Below are positions 38,470-45,155 of a stretch of DNA of 64,000 nucleotides, one piece after another. The stretch spans positions 62,001-126,000 of the forward strand of contig NZ_RPOI01000016.1 of NCBI RefSeq assembly GCF_003818115.1, given 5' to 3'. Numbering within the stretch: the first letter of the stretch is position 1; the number at the start of each line of letters is the position of its first letter. The notes beneath the pieces were generated by a model, which saw nothing but the letters and a program-made list of their open reading frames with translations, ran no database searches and was not told the origin of the DNA. Both the position numbers and the translations under genes were made by a program. Source of the DNA: Citrobacter youngae. Its GTDB lineage: Bacteria; Pseudomonadota; Gammaproteobacteria; Enterobacterales; Enterobacteriaceae.

Positions 38470-39055
38470 AATTATTCCTTTTGCAATATATATAACAGTT
38501 ATTTATTTTACTTGTTTTCTTAGTTAAGGTAAAGATAAACATGTAATACACAATGCTGTAGTGTTGATTTTATTGATTATTTCCGAAAAGATTTAATTAG
38601 CGACCTTTAATTACAGCGATAATATTTTTGCTTTAATTTTGGGGTGCTGGTTTTTACATAATGTTTTGAAGACGTGGATGGAGTGAGATCTGTAAGCATC
38701 CCGGCAAACCGGACCATTCATTTTCAGAGCTCTTCTGAGATACTGATTATGTCCTCTGAGGAGATCACCATGCGCAAAGCCTGATTCACTGAACACCAGA
38801 TTATCGCCGTTCTGAAGTCCGTCGAAGCCGGACGTACCGTTAAGGATGTCTGCCGTGAGGCCGGTATTTTAACCCTGTTCCTGCCCATATAGGGGGGATG
38901 CAGCGCTCAGCTAGCTTCTGGTTTTCAAACTGTTCCGGGCAGAGTCCCCTCAAAATGATCTACTATTTGGCACAGCTATTTAGCAAAAAATCAATTAAGA
39001 TTAATATCTTGAGAGCACTACGTGTGATTCACATCATGGTTATATGGAGTGGTAT
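38470..39055. other. Intergenic region with IS3 and IS630 relics
   Basis: AT-rich left part with no gene. From about 38640 the composition becomes mixed (ending of an IS3-type element with a broken orfA at 38770-38868). At 38964-38983 TATTTGGCACAGCTATTTAG matches the IS630-type right end. Successive insertions have been eroded here. Confidence 0.55.
38770..38868 (+). pseudogene. IS3-family orfA remnant
   Basis: Translates MRKA-stop-FTEHQIIAVLKSVEAGR then TVKDVCREAGI, the helix-turn-helix start of an IS3-family (IS407/IS2-like) OrfA. There is an in-frame TGA at codon 5, and the homology stops after 33 codons. Confidence 0.75.
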
Positions 39056-39679
39056 ATGATTATAAAGAAAACATGTACAAATGATAGTTTCATTGAGCAA
39101 CTATTGAATGGATGGATTCAGGCAAATCAACGCTATGTCGATCTCTTAGGAAAGAGAGATTGTTGTTGGTGGTATAACGAACGGACGAATGTGAGTGTAC
39201 TTGCTGGTGCTGCATGGTCATTAGGCTGGGCTGCAATTGAAGAATACCCTTCAAATAAAAGAATGAAGGGCTGTCTTCAGGAAGATACTGATACCAGTAA
39301 AGGTCGTGTTGATCTTTACATTACAAATAAAAATGATGATGTTGCTATCGAAGCTAAACATGCGTGGTACAATCTTGATAATATAAACGAAAGTAATGTT
39401 ATTACTAATTTTAAAATGGATGAAGCACGTAGTGATGCTAATCGTTTGGTAGGGCAGGCCGATCGCCATTTTTCAGCAACTTTTGTTGTTTTTTATACTA
39501 AGACAAATTCACAAGAAACTACTATTGGAGATCATATCGATGATCTGATCAACAAAGCTATAGAGAACGTAAAAACAAAGACTATTTCATATGCATATCT
39601 CATTGATACGGATTCTATGTTTAAAAATGCTTTGGGGTGTTATTATCCAAGTGTTGCATTGATAATGGAAGAAATTTAA
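39056..39679 (+). CDS. PD-(D/E)XK nuclease-like protein
   Basis: 207 residues from ATG 39056 (GGAG 7-10 bases upstream; ATG 39044 is possible). Glu62 (AAIEEYP), Asp86 (GRVDLYI) and Glu99-Ala-Lys101 (VAIEAKH) form a convincing PD-(D/E)XK core. A preceding VSVLAGAAWSLGW helix fits the fold. It heads a three-gene same-strand set with the small proteins at 39741 and 40010. Likely a DNase effector or cargo nuclease; the target is unknown. Confidence 0.6.
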   Translation: MIIKKTCTNDSFIEQLLNGWIQANQRYVDLLGKRDCCWWYNERTNVSVLAGAAWSLGWAAIEEYPSNKRMKGCLQEDTDTSKGRVDLYITNKNDDVAIEAKHAWYNLDNINESNVITNFKMDEARSDANRLVGQADRHFSATFVVFYTKTNSQETTIGDHIDDLINKAIENVKTKTISYAYLIDTDSMFKNALGCYYPSVALIMEEI

Positions 39680-39740
39680 TAACAATGGTTAATGTTGGGT
39701 TTTTATTAATTGGTTCACATTTTAGGGGTAAGTAATTAAT

Positions 39741-40013
39741 ATGGCTTTCACATCTGTAGCTATAGTTTCTGGTACAGCAGCATTAGCATCAACTCTTTTT
39801 AAAGAGAAAGAATTAAAAGCAAAAGAGATCATTGAGTTATCAAAGATACCTCAAGAAGAAATTAATCTCAGCCCTCAATTGATAATTGTGCAGAATGAAA
39901 TTAATTCACATATTACTGGAGTTAAAGATGTGCGCTTTCATAAAGTATTGCTAGAAATCATGGCTAAGAACAATAAGCCAGTAGGCTATTTTCTAAACTC
40001 AATGGCAAGTTGA
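39741..40013 (+). CDS. Small protein with N-terminal hydrophobic segment
   Basis: 90 residues. Residues 3-20 (FTSVAIVSGTAALASTLF) are hydrophobic, followed by a Lys/Glu helix (KEKELKAKEIIELSKI). No family recognised. It lies 61 bases after the nuclease gene and overlaps the next gene by 4 bases. Confidence 0.55.
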   Translation: MAFTSVAIVSGTAALASTLFKEKELKAKEIIELSKIPQEEINLSPQLIIVQNEINSHITGVKDVRFHKVLLEIMAKNNKPVGYFLNSMAS

Positions 40014-40345
40014 GTTTTATTACTCCAAATCATATCTCAATTGAAGAATGTCCATCTTTCAGCCGCAAGTTTTATAACTACATTAGTAATAATGAAACTT
40101 TGTTTTCAAACTTCATGCATATCGCTTTCATTTTAGTAGCACTTTCTTTGAGTATTGATACTGCTCAAAATGGAATTACACCTATAGAAAAAGCATTATC
40201 TGTTCTGTTGGCTGCTATTTCAGGTTTTATGATATTTAACTGGTTTTCTTTAATGAGTATTATTTTTAGAAATGGTACTAACAAAACGAAAACTCATGAA
40301 TATAAGGTTTTGTTTGAGGAATATGCTGATATGAAAAAGGAGTGA
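40010..40345 (+). CDS. Two-helix inner membrane protein, TTG start
   Basis: 111 residues. The frame starts with TTG at 40010 inside TTGA, overlapping the previous stop, so translation is probably coupled; no ATG is available before the first membrane segment's flank. Membrane segments at about 34-52 (NFMHIAFILVALSLSID) and 61-85 (ALSVLLAAISGFMIFNWF). Charged tail YADMKKE. Unknown function; possible membrane partner of the nuclease. Confidence 0.5.
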   Translation: MSFITPNHISIEECPSFSRKFYNYISNNETLFSNFMHIAFILVALSLSIDTAQNGITPIEKALSVLLAAISGFMIFNWFSLMSIIFRNGTNKTKTHEYKVLFEEYADMKKE

Positions 40346-40359
40346 CTATTATCAATCAT

Positions 40360-40388
40360 AAAGAAACCTTGCGTTGCAAGGTTTCTTT
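40360..40388. terminator. Bidirectional terminator between 40345 and mobA
   Basis: A perfect 13-bp stem AAAGAAACCTTGC / GCAAGGTTTCTTT with loop GTT, A-rich on the left and T-rich on the right arm. It serves the nuclease set (plus) and could serve mobA read-through (minus). Confidence 0.85.
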
Positions 40389-40501
40389 ATCACATTATTC
40401 ACAATGTTGCAGAACCAATTTGAGAAAATATGAGGAAGGAATTTATCATTTTTCTGATAATATATACGATACATTATGATTTATGTGGGAATAAACTGTG
40501 A

Positions 40502-41905
40502 TTATTTCCACTCAGGAGGAAAACCCGGAGGTCTTAACTTCGGCTCTAGCGGTTTCCTATCAGCTGCTGGTGTTGGTATATAGTCCAGATCGCTATCAGT
40601 AAGTTCGCGCTGTGGACGACTTGGAAAGCGCCTGATCTCCTCTTTGGTTGGACTATAAGTGTCACTGTTAAATCTGACACGTCTTTCATACTCTGTGCGT
40701 GATACATAGATACCCTGAACCTCATCAAAGACATAGTTTTCAGCGATACGCTTATCATGTTCAGCATCAACTGAAACAGGGGACGGTTTCTTTCTGGCCC
40801 AGACGAATTTCTCTTTTATGTATTCGACTACCAACAGCGTGAAACGCTTAAACACACCGCTCTGACGAGGTTCAACTTTCTTCCTCTTAACTTTAACAGG
40901 AGCGCGTTTGAGTGCTTTTGCCGTTGAAGAGGATAGGGTTTTCAATTTAGTGTGTGTATGAGGTACAGGGGCAACCAGAACAGGTTTCTGCAAGCCTGTA
41001 GATGAAGCTCTACCTGTGTTATCCGGGAGAACAATTTCTTCCGGTTCAGCCAGTGCATGAACCCTAAAGCTGGCAACATCAACAACGATGTCTAATGGCA
41101 GATCTTTAAAGGCAAAGTAGGCTTCCCCAGCTTCTTTTTTTAGCTCATCTCGTATAGCTTGCTCTGTAGCACGTTGTTCCTGAGCTGCAACAGTTCCCCA
41201 ACGGTCACGAGGGATATGAAGTATTGGGTCGCGGTTTGTTTCAATAGCTTTAGCAAGCCAGATAGCTTTCTCTTCATTGGTAGCTGCAACCGTTGCCTGT
41301 TCAAGAGCTTCCTCATACTGAACCCTGATAGAACGGTGATCAACGCGTTCATCACGACCATACAGTTCAAGGAAGCTATTACAGATGTCCTGCCAGCCTT
41401 TACGCCAGTTATCGAGCGTTTCAGGCTTATCCCACTCACGGACCTTTTTACCAAAGCCGGTAGAAAGAACCTCACGGGTTGTTCCCATGATATGGATATG
41501 CGGGTTATGACCATTAATATCGTGGATAACAACATCAGCAATGATGCCTTGCTTGGTAAAGTGCTCAAGAACAAAAGCAGCAGTGAGTTCAATGTTCTGT
41601 TCTGGTGTTAGCTCGGCAGGAAGAGCAATTTTAAACTCTTTGGCAAGACGAGCATCTTTTCTCTTCTCTGAGGCTTCAACAGCATTCCAGAGTGTTTCAC
41701 TGTCAACAATCAGGTCAGGTGGAGTATGTTCAGGTGCAAAAATCTGCGCAAAGGCAAGGTCCTTTTTATGTGCTGTTTTGCGGCCACAAATTTCACCCGT
41801 TCTGTTATCGAAGAAAACTTTACGGTGACGATATGCAGCAGAGTTAACCGAAGACTGACCTTCGCCTCTGCTGATGTTCTCCATTTTAAAACTGTATATC
41901 GCCAT
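40502..41905 (-). CDS. mobA: MobQ-family relaxase (MobA/MobL)
   Basis: 467 residues. The N-terminal relaxase domain has Tyr25 in NSAAYRHR, the position of the nicking Tyr in RSF1010 MobA, and the metal-binding histidines of NPHIHIMGTT (His136, His138, with His133 nearby). HRSIRVQYE (about 203) follows, as in MobA/MobL. The C-terminal half is basic and Pro-rich. ATG 41905 has GAGGAA 9 bases upstream, giving MAIYSFKME. Expected role: nick oriT and pilot the single strand through a helper T4SS. A candidate oriT lies 130-165 bases upstream. Confidence 0.88.
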   Translation of the reverse strand: MAIYSFKMENISRGEGQSSVNSAAYRHRKVFFDNRTGEICGRKTAHKKDLAFAQIFAPEHTPPDLIVDSETLWNAVEASEKRKDARLAKEFKIALPAELTPEQNIELTAAFVLEHFTKQGIIADVVIHDINGHNPHIHIMGTTREVLSTGFGKKVREWDKPETLDNWRKGWQDICNSFLELYGRDERVDHRSIRVQYEEALEQATVAATNEEKAIWLAKAIETNRDPILHIPRDRWGTVAAQEQRATEQAIRDELKKEAGEAYFAFKDLPLDIVVDVASFRVHALAEPEEIVLPDNTGRASSTGLQKPVLVAPVPHTHTKLKTLSSSTAKALKRAPVKVKRKKVEPRQSGVFKRFTLLVVEYIKEKFVWARKKPSPVSVDAEHDKRIAENYVFDEVQGIYVSRTEYERRVRFNSDTYSPTKEEIRRFPSRPQRELTDSDLDYIPTPAADRKPLEPKLRPPGFPPEWK

Positions 41906-42584
41906 CCAAATATTCCTCAATGCCAAATGCTGCTTTTCGTTTTACATAAGGAAAACGCCGGGGTTGACGTTGACCTTGATTTTGTTTCCGAAGGAAACGG
42001 TTTTAGCCTGCGGCAGCAACCGTCGGTAGACCCCACGGCATTAGAGCGAAGCGATAATGCGTAAGTGGGCATTGCTTTATTTTTTTATCGCCATAAATGG
42101 CTCAAAAAATAACAACAATGTATAAGGCTTACCCTTATTAATTAATACTAAATATATGAATGACTGTAAAACATACCGCCGAATTAAGCGGCGCAATATG
42201 GATGGGCGGGCGAAGTATTCCGCGATATTATACGGATTGGGCTTTGATAGCGTCCGTAGGACAAAAAGAGTGTTATTTCATCCCGCCGTAAGGCGGGGAA
42301 ACACTAAAAGACATAAAGCGGATAAAAATAGTGGTAGTTTCCCCTGTTGCACAATTCACTGGTGAGGGTAAGAAATTAGAGCGAAAAACCGGAAGGTGAA
42401 ATGAAAACCATTAATAAACAAAAATAAGTAACGCGGAGAGAGTCGTTTAAAAAATTAGTGTGTGCTAGCATACGAGTGTACTATTATTCAACTTCTCTAA
42501 ATCAGACTTGATCTTATGTCTGAGATAGCTTAATAATATCGCCGTTGATTGGTATCAACATAGTATCAGGAAAGTTACTTTTTT
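41906..42584. other. Mobilisation control region, no gene seen
   Basis: Holds the candidate oriT (42038-42070) and two further GC-rich hairpins: CCGC...GCGG near 42177-42194, and CCCGCC-GTAA-GGCGGG at 42282-42297 embedded in GTGTT...AACAC. A 69-codon frame at 42156-42365 crosses both hairpins, has odd composition and is not called. Confidence 0.55.
42038..42070. other. Candidate oriT (MobQ type)
   Basis: An inverted repeat GCATTA...TAATGC (42038-42060) is directly followed by GTAAGTGGGC (42061-42070). RSF1010 oriT also has an inverted repeat immediately followed by a nick region of the form GTAAGTGCGC. Location between relaxase and accessory genes fits. The nick base is not determinable by eye. 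Confidence 0.6.
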
Positions 42585-43148
42585 ATGGTGATAAGTATGC
42601 AAGAAAGTTGGCAGTTTTTGGTAACCACAGTAATACCTATCTTAGCTTTAATGACTGCTATCAGTGCTAGAAATGAAGCAAAAAAAGCGAATCGAATTGT
42701 GACAGAGGCTCATAAGCGGAACGAACTTAATCAGTATTACCCCTCATTGAAATTCAGTTCGGAAATTATTGATGAAAAGATTCATCTTGTGATTGCAAAT
42801 GCATCAAATAGTAATAGTGCGTCTTTAGGAAAAATACGATATAATATTTTTTTACAATCTGGTGATTACAAGTTTGATAAAGAAGGATTCATTGAATTAG
42901 ATGAGGTTATTAATTCCAATTCAGAAAAGAAAATTCCTTTTTATTTATTGAACGAAAATGTGGAAGGGATTAACTCTATTGTTTTAAAAATGACCAGTCA
43001 AAAAGCAGACGCTGTTTCTATACGCTTGAAAGCATGGTTAGACTATAAACCAACAATATATGAGGGTAAAGAGGTCGTGGAATATTTTGGTATAACTTAT
43101 TCATATGAGAATGGAAAGTTTAATCTTTCTGGGCCAATCCGATACTAA
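42585..43148 (+). CDS. Membrane-anchored hypothetical protein
   Basis: 187 residues. One N-terminal membrane segment (about 9-25, FLVTTVIPILALMTAIS), then a basic helix (RNEAKKANRIVTEAHKRNE) and a beta-rich domain (LKFSSEIIDEKIHLVIANAS, ...YFGITYSYENGKF). No family recognised. AGGAAA lies 11 bases upstream of ATG 42585; ATG 42597 is an alternative. A terminator follows. Confidence 0.6.
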   Translation: MVISMQESWQFLVTTVIPILALMTAISARNEAKKANRIVTEAHKRNELNQYYPSLKFSSEIIDEKIHLVIANASNSNSASLGKIRYNIFLQSGDYKFDKEGFIELDEVINSNSEKKIPFYLLNENVEGINSIVLKMTSQKADAVSIRLKAWLDYKPTIYEGKEVVEYFGITYSYENGKFNLSGPIRY

Positions 43149-43158
43149 TTAACTTGAT

Positions 43159-43190
43159 AAAACGCTCTATGAAAATCTGTGAGCGTTTTT
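43159..43190 (+). terminator. Terminator after 42585-43148
   Basis: AAAACGCTC (43159-43167) and GAGCGTTTT (43181-43189) with T-rich end, 11 bases after the stop. Confidence 0.85.
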
Positions 43191-43847
43191 AGACTTAGAA
43201 TGATTGTTTAGAACGCAACAACGTTGTGGCAGTCAAGCTCAACATTAACAAGACCATTTTCTAAGTCAAGACTATAAAATTAGATTGTCAGCTGACTATA
43301 ATAAAGCCTTTTTTGATGCTTTCATATTGAGCATTTTCTGCGGAACAGTGATATTAAGTTTATCAGAAACGTACTCCTACTCCCTGTCAGGAATAATAAA
43401 CTTTGGTCCACAACTTTAAGATGTATTAATTACTTGGTATCAGTTATTTTCTTTAGTGATCATGGGCATTCCTGATATACATCATAAATTTTAGTTTTTC
43501 ACACAGAACAGCTGTTCCAGTAATTCATTGAGGCAAGCAGTATCGCCATCCGATATGAAAACTTTAGTGATCATATTAAGTTATATGGTGTTAATACAGG
43601 CATAATTTGCCAAAATAAAATATTTACTATAAAAGAACATAAGAACATGAAATAAACGGGGTGAATATGAATGTCGGTGGGTTATGCGAATCAGAAGTAA
43701 TACTGATCTGTGTCAATGCTGCATTATGGACTATTAACATTGGCTTTATGAGCATTTGGGTTGTCAGATAAAATATTACACCTTACTTATTGATTTATCT
43801 GTAAATTGTGTTAGTACATAATCAGGAAATCAATACAGGGAGGTTTT
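43191..43847. other. Gene-poor AT-rich stretch
   Basis: About 650 bases with no gene of ordinary size. Its only candidate is the 34-codon hydrophobic frame at 43667-43771. No repeats or IS ends were recognised. Confidence 0.4.
43667..43771 (+). CDS. Possible 34-residue membrane peptide
   Basis: ATG at 43667 after GGGGTGAAT; translation MNVGGLCESEVILICVNAAL then WTINIGFMSIWVVR. Mostly hydrophobic with one potential membrane helix and a terminal Arg, as in small type I toxin-like peptides. Supported only by the frame and composition. Confidence 0.25.
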   Translation: MNVGGLCESEVILICVNAALWTINIGFMSIWVVR

Positions 43848-44096
43848 ATGTATAAAAATAATGATGAAGCCATCGATCTCGAAGCAAAACGATTACTTGA
43901 TAATGGAATCTATACCGATCTGGAAAAGGCATATAGTGAAGCAGAAAAGATAATAACAGAGGTGCGAGTTGAATTTAAAAAGAGGCAGGAAAAAAAACAG
44001 TTCCGATCTCGGATTAAATCAATCAAACGAGCACTTTCAGATGATGAGTTCAGGAATAATGTTCCTTATAATCATAGAAATCAATGGAGTAAATAA
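43848..44096 (+). CDS. Small accessory protein of the mobilisation pair
   Basis: 82 residues, preceded by GGGAGG. Acidic N-terminus and basic helical C-terminus (EVRVEFKKRQEKKQFRSRIKS). Its stop overlaps the next start by one base (TAATG), so the two are coupled. No family recognised by sequence alone; the position next to a TraD-like gene suggests a relaxosome accessory role. Confidence 0.55.
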   Translation: MYKNNDEAIDLEAKRLLDNGIYTDLEKAYSEAEKIITEVRVEFKKRQEKKQFRSRIKSIKRALSDDEFRNNVPYNHRNQWSK

Positions 44097-44449
44097 TGAA
44101 CGATGATGAAATAAAAAATACCTATCTAACAGGTAAAGCCTTTCTGGGGGATAGAAGCAGGGCCGAAATAAAGAAAACACTTGAGCAAAAAATTGCGGGA
44201 GCACAAAATAAGCTCAATTATCTAAAAGCGAAAGAAAAAAGAGATAGCAAAAAAGAAAATACACGACAAAAAATAATTCTCGGTGCAGAGGTTGCCAAGG
44301 TTTTAAACTGTGATATTAGTGAGGTAGATAAACAATTACTATTTGGTTTGTTGTTGGAGGTTCCATCCTTACATACACATGATATCGAACGGTATAAAAT
44401 AAATGGAAAAATCTACATCGAAAGAGTTCTCAAAAAATTCAGACCATAA
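44096..44449 (+). CDS. Conjugal transfer TraD/MobC-like accessory protein
   Basis: 117 residues. An N-terminal basic coiled coil (KTLEQKIAGAQNKLNYLKAKEKRDSKK region) precedes ENTRQKIILGAEVAKVLNCD (about 53-72) and QLLFGLLLEV, the (R-K-x-x-LGA-x-V...LLGxLLE) pattern of small TraD/MobC proteins found with MobQ relaxases. A small AT-rich charged end follows. Assigned from motif memory, so moderate confidence. Confidence 0.6.
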   Translation: MNDDEIKNTYLTGKAFLGDRSRAEIKKTLEQKIAGAQNKLNYLKAKEKRDSKKENTRQKIILGAEVAKVLNCDISEVDKQLLFGLLLEVPSLHTHDIERYKINGKIYIERVLKKFRP

Positions 44450-44465
44450 AATCAATTCACGTCCG

Positions 44466-44509
44466 AACAGCTCTCCGGCTTAAAACTTGTTTTAGGCTGG
44501 GGAGCTGTT
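44466..44509. repeat. Long near-perfect hairpin
   Basis: Two 21-base arms (AACAGCTCTCCGGCTTAAAAC and its partner ending GGGGAGCTGTT) pair with three mismatches around a 2-base loop. No T-run follows directly, so it is not a standard terminator; it lies between the TraD-like gene and the convergent hns paralogue 2. Confidence 0.7.
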
Positions 44510-44576
44510 GACCAAGCCCCAGAGGGCGCGGTAGTCAATTTTTACGGCCATCCGTGGCAATAAATCACAACCAAAC

Positions 44577-44975
44577 TCAGATGGCAAAGTCTTCAAGAGC
44601 TTTACCACCTTCGAGTGCAGCAGCAATCGCTTTTGGTGTACGACCTTGACCCGTCCACGTCTTTTCATCACCATTTTCGTCAATGTACTTGTATTTAGCA
44701 GGACGAGGAGCACGAACAGCAGCCGGACGAGAAGATTTAGGATTGCCCAGCAGTTCAGATGGATCAATACCATCTTCAAGCAGTTGTGCACGAAGCGCTT
44801 CATTTTTGGCCTGACGTTCAGCATTTTGTTGCAGTACAAGTGATTCTTCTTGGCGTCTGTCTTCGACAATAGCAGTTAATTTTTCCAGCATCTCTTCCAG
44901 TGTTGCCAGATCTGTTTCTCGTGCCTGAGCGCGAAGGGTACGGATGTTATTAAGTGCTTTAATAGCTTCAGTCAT
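44577..44975 (-). CDS. H-NS-family nucleoid protein (island paralogue 2)
   Basis: 132 residues with the same architecture as paralogue 1: oligomerisation start [20 protein letters not shown], coiled coil, linker and DNA-binding domain KYKYIDENG...[13 protein letters not shown] ending ALEDFAI. It is more similar to paralogue 1 than either is to chromosomal H-NS at the C-terminus (both end LEDFAI). A minus-strand AGGA precedes the start. Confidence 0.92.
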   Translation of the reverse strand: MTEAIKALNNIRTLRAQARETDLATLEEMLEKLTAIVEDRRQEESLVLQQNAERQAKNEALRAQLLEDGIDPSELLGNPKSSRPAAVRAPRPAKYKYIDENGDEKTWTGQGRTPKAIAAALEGGKALEDFAI

Positions 44976-45155
44976 TATCTTTTATCCTGAATGTTTAAGG
45001 TCATGAGCAGGATACCATACAAAAGACGATCATGGATCACATTACCCCTTCTAAATTTTATTGTTGATTTTTTATGGACTAGTTCTTAACCAGTCTTGAC
45101 CTCTTTTTTATTTTTGTTAATTGATTAGTACGTGAAATAAAAAAGGACGATGAAA

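Noticed and set aside
38611-38796. 61-codon minus-strand frame near the IS3 scar
   Set aside because: Complement of IS3 end sequence; no independent support.
37483-40345. Restriction-modification system
   Set aside because: Two nuclease-like genes are present but no DNA methyltransferase motif (such as DPPY or NPPF) occurs in the island.
41159-41611. Plus-strand frame of 150 codons opposite mobA
   Set aside because: Shadow of the relaxase gene, whose catalytic motifs are clear.
42156-42365. 69-codon frame beside the candidate oriT
   Set aside because: Crosses two strong hairpins, Arg/Lys-biased by chance, no family similarity; treated as mobilisation control DNA.
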